DNA of 56,043 nucleotides from Halieaceae bacterium. GTDB taxonomy: Bacteria > Pseudomonadota > Gammaproteobacteria > Pseudomonadales > Halieaceae. The notes below the pieces were generated by a model, which made no database searches, was not told the origin of the DNA, and saw only the letters and a program-made list of their open reading frames with translations. The stretch is taken from assembly GCA_902520195.1 (NCBI GenBank), contig CABYND010000012.1, positions 1 through 56,043 of the forward strand, written 5' to 3'. A program made the translations under genes and the position numbers. How positions within the stretch are numbered: position 1 is the stretch's first letter; each line of letters starts with the position of its first letter. Shown here one piece after another: positions 42,474 through 51,087 of the stretch.

Positions 42474-43094
42474 ATGCGAGAGATCTGGGGAATCGGCACG
42501 CCACGCAGTTTCAGGCCTATCTGGGTCTGCGAGGAGTTGGGTTTGGATTACCAGCACCACGCTATAGGGCCTCGGACTGGTGAGACTCAGCAGCCAGAAT
42601 TCACTGCGCTGAATCGTAAGCAGAAGATTCCCTTTTACCGGGACGAACGTGTCTCGCTGTCCGAAAGTGTGGCTATCTGTCGCTATCTCACCCATAACTT
42701 CTCAGACGGTCAGGTATCGGTACCTGATTCTCCAGAGGCGTTTGCCAAAGAGGATGAGTGGTGCGCCTATATTTATGGTGAGATCGACGAGACCGGGCTT
42801 TACGTGATGCGCCGGCACGGTGATTTAGGCTCGATTTATGGGGAGTCACCCGAAGTCTCAGCGGCTGCGGCGAGTTATGTAAGCCGGCATTTTGAGGTGG
42901 TCGCTGACCGGCTCGCAGACGACAACACGCTGATGACCTCTGGATTTGGGTTGGCAGATGTCCTGTTAATGAGTTGCCTCGACTGGGCGATTGCCTATGG
43001 GGTCGCTTTACCGCCAGCATTACAGGGGTACTACGATTGCCACAACACGCGGCCTGCCTATCAGCGCGCGATGAAAATCAATTATCCAGATTAA
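42474..43094 (+). CDS. glutathione S-transferase
   Basis: 206 residues from the ATG at 42474, preceded by GGAGCAGGGC (the frame is open from 42405). N-terminal thioredoxin-like domain with IWGIGTPRSFRPIWVCEELG (Ser in TPRS may be the catalytic residue) and RVSLSESVAICRYL (the family glutathione-binding Ser), then an all-helical domain. It conjugates or isomerises compounds using glutathione. First of six closely spaced plus-strand genes to 46584. Confidence 0.88.
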   Translation: MREIWGIGTPRSFRPIWVCEELGLDYQHHAIGPRTGETQQPEFTALNRKQKIPFYRDERVSLSESVAICRYLTHNFSDGQVSVPDSPEAFAKEDEWCAYIYGEIDETGLYVMRRHGDLGSIYGESPEVSAAAASYVSRHFEVVADRLADDNTLMTSGFGLADVLLMSCLDWAIAYGVALPPALQGYYDCHNTRPAYQRAMKINYPD

Positions 43095-43108
43095 TTTGGG
43101 GGTGACGC

Positions 43109-44290
43109 ATGAGCGCATTGGAGGGCATCAAGGTCCTGGATCTCACCAGCATGGTGTCAGGCCCGGTGGCGGCAATGATGCTGGCGGATCAAGGCGCTGA
43201 GGTGGTCAAGGTCGAGCCGACTACCGGCGAGCAAATGCGTCACATCGGGCCCACGGTGAATAAAGTCACCGCAGCTTTCTTCTCCTGTAATCGCGGAAAG
43301 CGGTCGATTGCGGTGGATCTCAAGTCTGACGACGGCAAAAAAATTCTATTCGATCTCGTGAAGGGCGCTGATGTGTTGCTGCAGAACTTCCGGCCCGGGG
43401 CGATGGATCGTATGGGTTTCGGTGAGCCGGTGATGCGCGAGCTCAACAAGAAGCTCATCTACGTCTCGATTAATGGTTTTGGCGAAGAGGGGCCCTATGC
43501 CCATAAGCGGGTGTACGACCCGGTCATTCAGGCGCTCTCCTGCGCTACGGATATTCAGGCCGACCGCGCTACAGGGCGGCCACAGATGTTCCGCGTCATT
43601 ATCGCTGACAAGGTGACCGCTATTACGGCAGCCCAGGCCATCACTACGGCCCTCTATGCCCGGGAGAAAAGCGGTGAGGGTCAGCACATTCGGTTGTCCA
43701 TGCTCGACGCCATGCTGAGCTTGTTCTGGCCGGAGGGCATGGCGGGCCTGACCTATGCCGATCAGGAATTCGATGTGCGCAAGTATCAGGGCGCCATGGA
43801 CCTGATCTATGAAACGCAGGATCGGTTCATCACGGCAGGCGCGATTTCCGATAAAGAGTGGCAGGGAATGTGCCGCGCTCTTAACCGGGAGGACCTGATT
43901 GAGCACCCTAACTTTAAAACCGCGCAAGGGCGGTTCACACACAACAGTGAACGCAAAGAGATTACCGGCGAAGAAATTAAGAAGTGGTCGAGCGAAGAGA
44001 TTCTCGCGCGATTCGATAAAGAAGGTGTGCCGTGTGCCCCGATTATCGATCGTTCGGAGTTGCTGGCGCATGAGCAAGTCCTGGCGAACGGATCGGTGGA
44101 TCGTCTCCACTTTGACGACTTCGGCGAGGTGCGGCAGGCCCGGCACCCAGCGCGGTTCGACAAAACGCCGGCACGCGTATCGCGACCCGCCCCAAGACTT
44201 GGTGAGCACGGTCGGGAGATATTAGAGGCGCTGGGTTATGACAATGAGGCGATCGAATCGCTGATCAGCGCCGGTACGGTGCTGGATTAA
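43109..44290 (+). CDS. class III (CaiB/BaiF) CoA-transferase
   Basis: 393 residues. N-terminal LEGIKVLDLTSMVSGPVAAM and MLADQGAEVVKVE, then RGKRSIAVDLKS, QNFRPGAMDRMG, SINGFGEEGPYAHKR, and the catalytic Asp in QHIRLSMLDAML. The family moves CoA between carboxylic acids. It lies 14 bp after the GST gene. In context, it would activate an acid for degradation. Confidence 0.93.
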   Translation: MSALEGIKVLDLTSMVSGPVAAMMLADQGAEVVKVEPTTGEQMRHIGPTVNKVTAAFFSCNRGKRSIAVDLKSDDGKKILFDLVKGADVLLQNFRPGAMDRMGFGEPVMRELNKKLIYVSINGFGEEGPYAHKRVYDPVIQALSCATDIQADRATGRPQMFRVIIADKVTAITAAQAITTALYAREKSGEGQHIRLSMLDAMLSLFWPEGMAGLTYADQEFDVRKYQGAMDLIYETQDRFITAGAISDKEWQGMCRALNREDLIEHPNFKTAQGRFTHNSERKEITGEEIKKWSSEEILARFDKEGVPCAPIIDRSELLAHEQVLANGSVDRLHFDDFGEVRQARHPARFDKTPARVSRPAPRLGEHGREILEALGYDNEAIESLISAGTVLD

Positions 44291-44304
44291 CGGGAGGTAG
44301 CATA

Positions 44305-45084
44305 GTGGCAGGACAAAAAACCTGTTTGATCATTGGAGCTGGTGCCGGTATCGGCGGCACCGTCGGTAAAAAGTTTGCGGAGGAGGGGTATCACGCAGCC
44401 CTCTGTCGGCGGAGCGATATCGACGGTCTCAATGGCATGGTCGAAGGCCTTCAAAGCGAGGGCTTGTCCGCGAGCGGACATCTGCTGAACGCCGTCGACG
44501 AGGGCGCGCTGGAATCGCTGATCGAAGAGGTCGAGGCCATCGGCCCGATTGATACGGTGCTCTATAACCTCGGCGCCCAGATTGGCAACCGGTCGCTTGA
44601 CGATACGCCGCTCAAGACCTTCGAACTAGGTTGGCGCATGGCCTGCTTTGGCTTGTTCCGCGTGGCCAAGGTGCTGGTGCCGCTGATGATTGAGCGGGGG
44701 CATGGCACAATTCTGGTCACGTCAGCTACGGCTGCCATGAGGGGAAACAGCGGCCAGCACTCTCATGCCGCGGCGATGGCGGGGCGTCGTCTACTCTGCC
44801 AGACCCTGAACGCTGAGTACGCGGCGCAGGGCCTGCATGTGGTGCACATTCTTGTTGATGGCGCAGTTGATGCGCCGGATACCCTTGGCAAGATGCTGGG
44901 CGCCGAGCGTTTTGAGGCGCTGAGGGAGGCCAAGGGTAAAGATAAAGACGGCTTACTCCTGCCCGAGAAGATGGCGGAGACCTATTATCATCTCGCGCAG
45001 CAGCATCGCTCAGCTTGGACCCATGAGCTTGATCTGCGTGCCTACTCTGACCTTGCCTGGTGGAATCATGAAGTCCACATTTGA
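44305..45084 (+). CDS. SDR-fold protein lacking the Tyr-Lys catalytic pair
   Basis: 259 residues; GTG start after GGGAGGT. The Rossmann motif is present (IIGAGAGIGGTVG) and NLGAQIGN stands for the NNAG motif. The catalytic Ser region is VTSATAAM, but where YxxxK should be it reads HSHAAAMAGRR: Tyr is replaced by Ser and Lys by Ala. It cannot work as a classical dehydrogenase unless other residues take over. It may be a reductase with changed chemistry, a binding protein or a partner subunit. Operonic with the CoA-transferase. Confidence 0.85.
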   Translation: MAGQKTCLIIGAGAGIGGTVGKKFAEEGYHAALCRRSDIDGLNGMVEGLQSEGLSASGHLLNAVDEGALESLIEEVEAIGPIDTVLYNLGAQIGNRSLDDTPLKTFELGWRMACFGLFRVAKVLVPLMIERGHGTILVTSATAAMRGNSGQHSHAAAMAGRRLLCQTLNAEYAAQGLHVVHILVDGAVDAPDTLGKMLGAERFEALREAKGKDKDGLLLPEKMAETYYHLAQQHRSAWTHELDLRAYSDLAWWNHEVHI

Positions 45085-45111
45085 CGACTCATCTTTCGTT
45101 CAGTTTCCGCA

Positions 45112-45960
45112 ATGAGCCTGACTGTAGAACCCTCCGGGGCAAGTTGTGGGGCAGCGATTACAGGGGTGCAGCTCAATCAACCCTTGTCCGGCGACTTGGT
45201 AGCGGAAATCCGAGCGCATTGGCTGGAACATAAGGTGGTCGCCTTTCCCGATCAGCAGCTAACACCCGCTCAGTTAGTGGCATTCAGTGAGCACTTTGGC
45301 GACATCGGTCAGGATCCGTTTTTTGGGCACATCGACGAGCACCCGCAGGTGGCTGCTATCCAGCGAAATGCTGATGAGACGACCAGTATATTTGCGGAGA
45401 TTTTCCACAGTGATTGGAGCTTTATGCCCGTCCCGCCAGCGGCCACTGCGCTCTATGGCATCACGATCCCCCCGGTGGGCGGCGACACGCTGTTCGCTGA
45501 CCAGGTGGCTGCCTACAAGCATCTGCCCGATGATCTGCGGAACAGGGTAGAGGGTCTCAATGCCATTCACTCAGCCGCCTTGGGTTATGCGCCTGATGGT
45601 GCATACGGTGAGGCCGATCAGGAGCAGGGGCGGAGCATGAAGATCCTGCCAAGCGAGAGGGCGCTTGAAACATATGAACATCCGGTCGTCAGAACGCACC
45701 ACGAGACTGGCAAGAAAGCGTTATTTTCCTCTGCCGCTTATATCAAGGGTTTTGTGGGACTGGATACAGAAGAGAGTGACGCACTGCTGATGGAGCTTTA
45801 CGTCCACCAGAGTCAGCCCCAGTTTGTCTACTCGCACCGCTGGCAGCCGGGCATGCTGGTCATGTGGGACAACCGGTCACTGCTGCATGCCGCGACGGGC
45901 GGTTATGATGGTTATGATCGTCTTCTACACAGAACAACCATCTCAGACACTCAGTTTTAG
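45112..45960 (+). CDS. TauD/TfdA-family 2OG-Fe(II) dioxygenase
   Basis: 282 residues. Iron ligands: H-x-D in FHSDWSFMPVP and the distal His in WDNRSLLHAATGGYDG; the downstream Arg in RLLHRTTI binds 2-oxoglutarate. Front motif EIRAHWLEHKVVAFPDQ is typical. Family reactions include release of sulfite from taurine and ether cleavage of aryloxyacetates; the exact substrate is open. There is no clear ribosome site before the ATG, and it is 27 bp after the SDR gene. Confidence 0.9.
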   Translation: MSLTVEPSGASCGAAITGVQLNQPLSGDLVAEIRAHWLEHKVVAFPDQQLTPAQLVAFSEHFGDIGQDPFFGHIDEHPQVAAIQRNADETTSIFAEIFHSDWSFMPVPPAATALYGITIPPVGGDTLFADQVAAYKHLPDDLRNRVEGLNAIHSAALGYAPDGAYGEADQEQGRSMKILPSERALETYEHPVVRTHHETGKKALFSSAAYIKGFVGLDTEESDALLMELYVHQSQPQFVYSHRWQPGMLVMWDNRSLLHAATGGYDGYDRLLHRTTISDTQF

Positions 45961-45975
45961 TCAAGGAGCCCAGCC

Positions 45976-46584
45976 GTGTCATCCAATATTGAATTCCTGT
46001 TCGACTTCGCAAGCCCCAACGCCTACCTCTCTTACCATGTACTCGCCGGCGTTGCCGAGCCGCACGGCGCAACGCTGACGCTCACCCCCGTGTTGCTGGG
46101 GGGGTTGTTCAAGCTCACTAATAATCAGGCGCCTATGGTGGCTTTTGGCGAGGTCAAGGGAAAGCTCGACTACGATATGCTGGAGACCCAACGGTTCATC
46201 GCAGCGCACCAGCTCGACAAGTTCACCTTCAATCCCCATTTTCCGATCAACACCATCATGTTGATGAGGGGCTTCATTGCGGCGCAGCAGCTGGGCGTGG
46301 TCGATGATTATGTGGCAGTGAATCTGTCTGCCATGTGGGAGCAGGAGCAGAACATGGGAGATCCAGAGGTGGCGGCCGGCGTGTGGCAGTCAGCGGGTCT
46401 GGACGCTGCCGCACTCGTGGAGGCGATTCAGACGCAGCCAGTGAAAGATGCGTTGCTGCACAACACGCAGCAGGCCGCTGAGCGCGGCGCTTTTGGTATA
46501 CCCACCTTCTTTGTCGGTGACGAGATGTTCTTCGGTAAGGAACGCATCATCCAGATCGAGGAGATGATTCAGCAGTCCGGCTGA
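45976..46584 (+). CDS. DsbA-family / 2-hydroxychromene-2-carboxylate isomerase-like protein
   Basis: 202 residues; GTG start after AAGGAG. The thioredoxin-fold active loop reads FLFDFASPNAYLS, with Ser in place of the DsbA CxxC, as in kappa-class GST-like HCCA isomerases. GAFGIPTFFVGDEMFFGKER is the family's cis-Pro and C-terminal region. Known members isomerise 2-hydroxychromene-2-carboxylate in naphthalene breakdown using glutathione. With the GST and dioxygenase beside it, a role in ring or ether breakdown is plausible. Last gene of the operon. Confidence 0.85.
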   Translation: MSSNIEFLFDFASPNAYLSYHVLAGVAEPHGATLTLTPVLLGGLFKLTNNQAPMVAFGEVKGKLDYDMLETQRFIAAHQLDKFTFNPHFPINTIMLMRGFIAAQQLGVVDDYVAVNLSAMWEQEQNMGDPEVAAGVWQSAGLDAAALVEAIQTQPVKDALLHNTQQAAERGAFGIPTFFVGDEMFFGKERIIQIEEMIQQSG

Positions 46585-46639
46585 GTGTCGCCGGCTTGGA
46601 ATGATTCACAGCGGGCCGGTTTGCGGCTAGCCGAGTGCC

Positions 46640-47428
46640 CTAAAGTACTTTATGCAATGCATCGAGCATGGCGTTGGGCGCCTCAACCATGATCGTGTGC
46701 CCTGCACCGGGTAGCACTTCAACTACCGGCGAGGGAATCGCCTCCTGCAGGGCACGAGTGCTGCGTACGGGGGTCAGTCGGTCTTCGGCCCCAAGAATGA
46801 GAAGAGCAGGGCATGCGACCTTGCTAGCCTGATCGGTGCCCGATGCGTACTCATTGCAGGCGCGCATATCATGGAATAACACGCCCGGGCCTGACCGCTC
46901 GTAGAGTCGCAATGTGTTGCCGATCATCCAGATGCCCGAATTTCGGTTGCCGCCAAACTGATGGCGCTTGCTGAAGCCCCACTGGGTCAGCATGTCAAAC
47001 GCGGCGTGATCATCCGCCTCGGCGGCATTGAGGATGGCATCCGACACCGGCATCGGCGAGGTGGTGCCAACCAGTGCAACCGCTCTGACGCGTTCGCTGT
47101 GCGAGGCCGCGCACTCGAGCGCGATCAGGCTGCCCAGGCTGTGACCAACCAAAGCGGCATTGGAGATATCCAGTACGTCCAAGACTGCGATCACCCAGCT
47201 AGCCATCTCTTCTACCGTGGCCAACGGGCTTCCCGAAGAACGCCCATGACCGGGCAGATCCACTGACACGACATTGTTGCCGTGTCGCGCAAAATGCCGG
47301 CTCGCGAGGGTCCACACCGTGTGGTCCATGCCGGAGCCGTGGATAAATACCACGGTGGGCTTGTCTGCCTCGATGTCTCGGGAGTTGGTGTAGCAGTAAG
47401 CTGTCTCGCCTTTCACCTCAATGCGCAT
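46640..47428 (-). CDS. alpha/beta hydrolase
   Basis: 262 residues. VFIHGSGMDHTVW (oxyanion), SVDLPGHGRSSG, nucleophile GHSLGS, acid in GAEDRLTP, His in PGAGHTIMVE. No signal peptide. Its ATG overlaps the stop of metY (TAATG), so the two are co-translated. Substrate unknown; an esterase or homoserine-ester-related role would be a guess. Confidence 0.87.
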   Translation of the reverse strand: MRIEVKGETAYCYTNSRDIEADKPTVVFIHGSGMDHTVWTLASRHFARHGNNVVSVDLPGHGRSSGSPLATVEEMASWVIAVLDVLDISNAALVGHSLGSLIALECAASHSERVRAVALVGTTSPMPVSDAILNAAEADDHAAFDMLTQWGFSKRHQFGGNRNSGIWMIGNTLRLYERSGPGVLFHDMRACNEYASGTDQASKVACPALLILGAEDRLTPVRSTRALQEAIPSPVVEVLPGAGHTIMVEAPNAMLDALHKVL

Positions 47429-48738
47429 TAGCGACTGCCCCCCGCTGCCTTGCCCGCTGCACGCAGGCCCTGCTTCAGGTCCGCTATCAGGTCCTTGGGG
47501 TCTTCGAGGCCAATTGACAGGCGAATCGTGCCTTCGCCAATGCCGCCCGCGGCCAGGGCCTCGGCATCCATGCGGTGGTGGGTGGTGCTCGCCGGGTGAA
47601 TGACCAGTGATTTGGCGTCACCAATGTTGGCAAGGTGTGAGAACACGCTGAGCGCATCAACAAAGGCGATGCCTGCTTCACGCCCGCCTGCCAGATCGAA
47701 GCTGAATACGGCGCCACATCCGTTGGGCAGCAGCTCCTTGGCGAGTGCTTGGTCGGGATGGCCCTCGAGTTCAGGGTATCCGACCCTCGTGACCTGCTCC
47801 TGCTCAAGCAAAAACGATGTGATGATGCGGGTATTGTCGACGTGGCGATTCATGCGCACGCTGAGTGTCTCGATGCCCTGGAGAATGTGAAACGCCGACG
47901 TAGGGGCCATGCAGGCTCCAAAGTCGCGAAGCCCTTCTTTGCGTGCTCGCTGGATCATTGCAGCAGGACCGAATTCTTCAGTGAAAATTAAGTTATGAAA
48001 CCCTTCGTAAGGATCTGACAAAGTTGGAAATTTCCCCGACGCTTCCCAGTCAAACTGGCCGCTGTCGACGAGCAGCCCACCAATCACAATGCCGTGTCCG
48101 CTCAGGAATTTGGTGGCCGAGTGTTGAATGATGTCTGCGCCGAGCTCGAAAGGCTTGATCAGGTAGGGCGTGGTCGTGGTGGAGTCCACCATCAGGGGCA
48201 GCCCGGCGGCATGCGCAACCTCAGCAATAGCCGGAATGTTTAGAACATCAAGGCTGGGATTGCCCAGCGTCTCACCGAATACCAGGCGGGTGTTGTCCTG
48301 AATCGCGTTGGCGAACGCCTGAGGGTCTCGGGGGTCTACAAAGGTCGTTTCGATGCCAAACCGGGGCAGGGTGTAGGCCAGAAGATTATGGCTGCCGCCA
48401 TAAAGCGCTGCGGAGGCCACGATATGTGAGCCGGCGCCCATCAACGTGATGATAGCCAGATGAAGCGCTGCCTGACCGCTGGCCGTCGCAATAGCACCTA
48501 CGCCGCCTTCCAGCGCCGCGATGCGCTCCTCGAGCACGGCGTTGGTGGGGTTACTGAGCCGCGAATACACGTGTCCGGCGCGCTCAATGTTGAAGAGCGA
48601 TGCCGCGTAATCCGAGTCGGGGAAGCAAAAGGATGCCGACTGGTAGATCGGCGTCGCTCTCGCGCCCGTCGCGGGATCAGGTTGCGCACCGGCGTGTAGC
48701 GCCAGTGTGTCGAGGCCTGGGTAGTCAGGTCCTGCCAT
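47428..48738 (-). CDS. metY: O-acetylhomoserine sulfhydrylase (Cys/Met-metabolism PLP enzyme)
   Basis: 436 residues, the longer length of MetY rather than MetB/MetC (~390). Seen: LALHAGAQPDPATGARATPI, YSRLSNPTNAVLEERIAALE, the PLP phosphate region ATASGQAALHLA, and the PLP lysine in IIQHSATKFLSGHG. It condenses O-acetylhomoserine with sulfide, or methanethiol, to give homocysteine or methionine. AAGGAG before the ATG. Close to the methanethiol-oxidase locus, so it could capture the sulfide or methanethiol (inference). Confidence 0.9.
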   Translation of the reverse strand: MAGPDYPGLDTLALHAGAQPDPATGARATPIYQSASFCFPDSDYAASLFNIERAGHVYSRLSNPTNAVLEERIAALEGGVGAIATASGQAALHLAIITLMGAGSHIVASAALYGGSHNLLAYTLPRFGIETTFVDPRDPQAFANAIQDNTRLVFGETLGNPSLDVLNIPAIAEVAHAAGLPLMVDSTTTTPYLIKPFELGADIIQHSATKFLSGHGIVIGGLLVDSGQFDWEASGKFPTLSDPYEGFHNLIFTEEFGPAAMIQRARKEGLRDFGACMAPTSAFHILQGIETLSVRMNRHVDNTRIITSFLLEQEQVTRVGYPELEGHPDQALAKELLPNGCGAVFSFDLAGGREAGIAFVDALSVFSHLANIGDAKSLVIHPASTTHHRMDAEALAAGGIGEGTIRLSIGLEDPKDLIADLKQGLRAAGKAAGGSR

Positions 48739-48764
48739 GATGTGCTCCTTGTGGCGTCACGCCG

Positions 48765-50186
48765 TTAGATACTGAGGCCGCCGAGTTTTGTCTCCAGGTA
48801 TTCTTCAATACCCTCACGTGCGCCCTCCCGGCCCAAACCGCTCTCTTTCATGCCACCGAAAGGCGCCGCGGCGCTGGTGGGATTAATGTCGTTGATACCG
48901 ATAATGCCAAACTGTAGCTGTTCAAAGGTGCGTAACGCCCGGGCCAGGTTCTGGGTATAGATATAAGCCGCCAAACCATAGTCTGTGTCGTTGGCCATGG
49001 CGATCACATCGTCCTCATCATCAAAGGGCACCACTGCAGCGACAGGCCCGAAGGTTTCCTCACGATAGATGAGCATCTCTGGCGTGACATTACTGAGTAG
49101 CGTAGCACCGTAGAAGCATCCCCGGTCCAGACCGTTCTCGGTCAAGCGCGAGCCGCCCGCAAGCAGGGTTGCTCCGTGACTGATGGCGTCCTGTACTTGT
49201 CGGTCCACCTTTTCGATTGCCGACTCATTAATGAGCGGGCCGATACTGTTCGCCGGATCCATGCCGTCACCCGCTTGCATGCCGCTCACGCGGGCCTGCA
49301 GGGTCTCAAGGAAAGGATCAAGGATACGTCGCTGCACGAATATCCGATTCGGGCTGATGCAAGCCTGACCGGTGTTGAGAAACTTCACCAGCGACACCCC
49401 TTTGGCGGCATGCACCGGATCGGCATCGTCATAGACGATGAAGGGCGCGTGACCGCCGAGCTCCATCGATACCCGCTTGAGCTGGGGCGCGCAGGCTTGT
49501 GCCAGATGCTTGCCCACCGCGGTGGAACCTGTAAACGTCAGTTTGCGGACCGCGGGGTGAGTGCAGAACACTTCGCCGATGGGCTTTGGGTCGCTCGCCG
49601 TGACCAGATTGGCAACGCCCGTAGGCAAGCCGGCCTGCTCAAGAATCTTGAAGACGGCGATGGCGCAGAGTGGCGTGCTTTCGGCGGGCTTTAGCACCAC
49701 GGTGCAACCCGCGGCGAGCGCTGGGCCGAGTTTTCGCGTCAGCATGGAGATGGGGTAGTTCCAGGGGGTGACCGCAGCGACAACGCCGACAGCTTGCTTT
49801 TGCACCAGAAACCGCTGATCTGATCGCGCAGACGGAATGGTCTCTCCGTACACCCGCTTTGCTTCTTCAGCGAACCACAGCAGAAAATCCGCCGCGTACT
49901 TCACCTCATTCATGGATGCCTTCAGCGGCTTACCTTGCTCCCGGGTCATTAGCTCAGCCAGCTCGCGTTGGCGCTCAAGCATTAGCTGGTAGGCACGATA
50001 CAACACCGCTGACCGGGCATAGGCCGTCTCGTTCATCCATGCGGGCAGTGCCGCACTCGCCGCATCAATGCCGCGCGTAGCGTCTTGCTCAGTGCCATCG
50101 GCAACCTGGCCAATCTCCTCTCCCGTCGCAGGATTAAAAACTGGGAAAGTGGGCGTGTCGGTCTGCCATTCACCGTTGATCAGCAT
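48765..50186 (-). CDS. gabD: NAD(P)-dependent aldehyde dehydrogenase, succinate-semialdehyde type
   Basis: 473 residues. GVVAAVTPWNYPISMLTRK, FTGSTAVGKHLA (cofactor site), the general-base Glu in MELGGHAPFIV, catalytic Cys in NTGQACISPNR, and EETFGPVAAVVPF. Residues around the front (LMTREQGKPL, VYGETIPSA) match GabD-like enzymes, so oxidation of succinate semialdehyde or a similar omega-aldehyde acid is likely. Start of a three-gene minus-strand operon with metY and the hydrolase. Confidence 0.88.
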   Translation of the reverse strand: MLINGEWQTDTPTFPVFNPATGEEIGQVADGTEQDATRGIDAASAALPAWMNETAYARSAVLYRAYQLMLERQRELAELMTREQGKPLKASMNEVKYAADFLLWFAEEAKRVYGETIPSARSDQRFLVQKQAVGVVAAVTPWNYPISMLTRKLGPALAAGCTVVLKPAESTPLCAIAVFKILEQAGLPTGVANLVTASDPKPIGEVFCTHPAVRKLTFTGSTAVGKHLAQACAPQLKRVSMELGGHAPFIVYDDADPVHAAKGVSLVKFLNTGQACISPNRIFVQRRILDPFLETLQARVSGMQAGDGMDPANSIGPLINESAIEKVDRQVQDAISHGATLLAGGSRLTENGLDRGCFYGATLLSNVTPEMLIYREETFGPVAAVVPFDDEDDVIAMANDTDYGLAAYIYTQNLARALRTFEQLQFGIIGINDINPTSAAAPFGGMKESGLGREGAREGIEEYLETKLGGLSI

Positions 50187-50375
50187 CCTCAGATCTCCTC
50201 TGCTCGGGCATTGGCGCGTCGCGCTTATTTAGCCCAAGGAAAAATCGCGCGCAGGGTAGCACGAATACAGTGCTTGATTGCCGCAGCGACGGGGCTTCAG
50301 GCCCTGAAAATCATTGTGGGGAAGAGCAGAGGATTGTGTCGAGTGCTGAGAGTATCGAGTCGTGCGTGAAGTGGG

Positions 50376-51080
50376 TCAGGATCCCGTGTCCGCTGATGGA
50401 TCAGCGGCAGCTTCCATCAACAGCGAGCGCACGTCGTTGGCAACGGTGTCAGCATGTAGAAACGAGGTGCTGTAGATGTTGCGAATCTGGCGGGATTCAT
50501 CGATAAGAAACACGCGCAGGATATGCGACATCGTGCCCATGTATTCGCCATTCTCGTCATAGTCTCGGATCACCCACTGACCATAGGCGTTGAGGATGGG
50601 GTCCAATGTGGTGGCGCCATCCGTGGTGAGGAACTGCCAGTCAAAATCCCCCGCGCGAAACTGCGACCCGTACGCGTCGATCACGTCAGGCGTATCGAAT
50701 ACCGGGTCAAAACTGAAGCTTACCAGGCGCGCTCTATCCGCAGTCTCGGGGTCTGCCCGCAGAGCATCTTGGACGCTCCGCATCACGTAGGTAGCCAGAG
50801 GGCAGCCGTTCACGTCATCGCAGGTAGTGAAAATAAAGCTCAGGACAGTGGGCTTGCCGCCGAGGAAATCATGGAGCTGTGCTGAATTGCCGTCACTGTC
50901 GATCACCGCGCCATCTGCTGCGCTACCCATGGCCGGGAGGGCGTAACTGCCGGGCTCCGGCGGCGTGAAGGACAAGGGCGCGTAGCCCGGGGCCAGTACC
51001 ACAGGCGGTTTGTGCTCGTGGGGGGCACAGAGTGCGGATGCACTCCATGCCCAGATCAGCAGGAGGAGGGTACCGCGCAC
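50376..51080 (-). CDS. SCO1/SenC-family protein
   Basis: 234 residues. Signal peptide (GTLLLLIWAWSASALC), then a thioredoxin-like domain. The copper motif CxxxC of Sco proteins is here Cys-x5-Cys (TTCDDVNGCPLA), with the distal His in MSHILRVFLID. Sco proteins deliver copper or reduce disulfides in the periplasm. It starts seven bases after mtoX, the usual pairing in methanethiol-oxidase operons, where it probably supplies copper to MtoX (inference from family). Confidence 0.85.
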   Translation of the reverse strand: MRGTLLLLIWAWSASALCAPHEHKPPVVLAPGYAPLSFTPPEPGSYALPAMGSAADGAVIDSDGNSAQLHDFLGGKPTVLSFIFTTCDDVNGCPLATYVMRSVQDALRADPETADRARLVSFSFDPVFDTPDVIDAYGSQFRAGDFDWQFLTTDGATTLDPILNAYGQWVIRDYDENGEYMGTMSHILRVFLIDESRQIRNIYSTSFLHADTVANDVRSLLMEAAADPSADTGS

Positions 51081-51087
51081 GCTGGTA

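Noticed and set aside
44305-45084. Sequencing error as the cause of the missing SDR motif
   Set aside because: Two separate codons are changed without a frameshift and the surrounding sequence is well kept, so error is unlikely.
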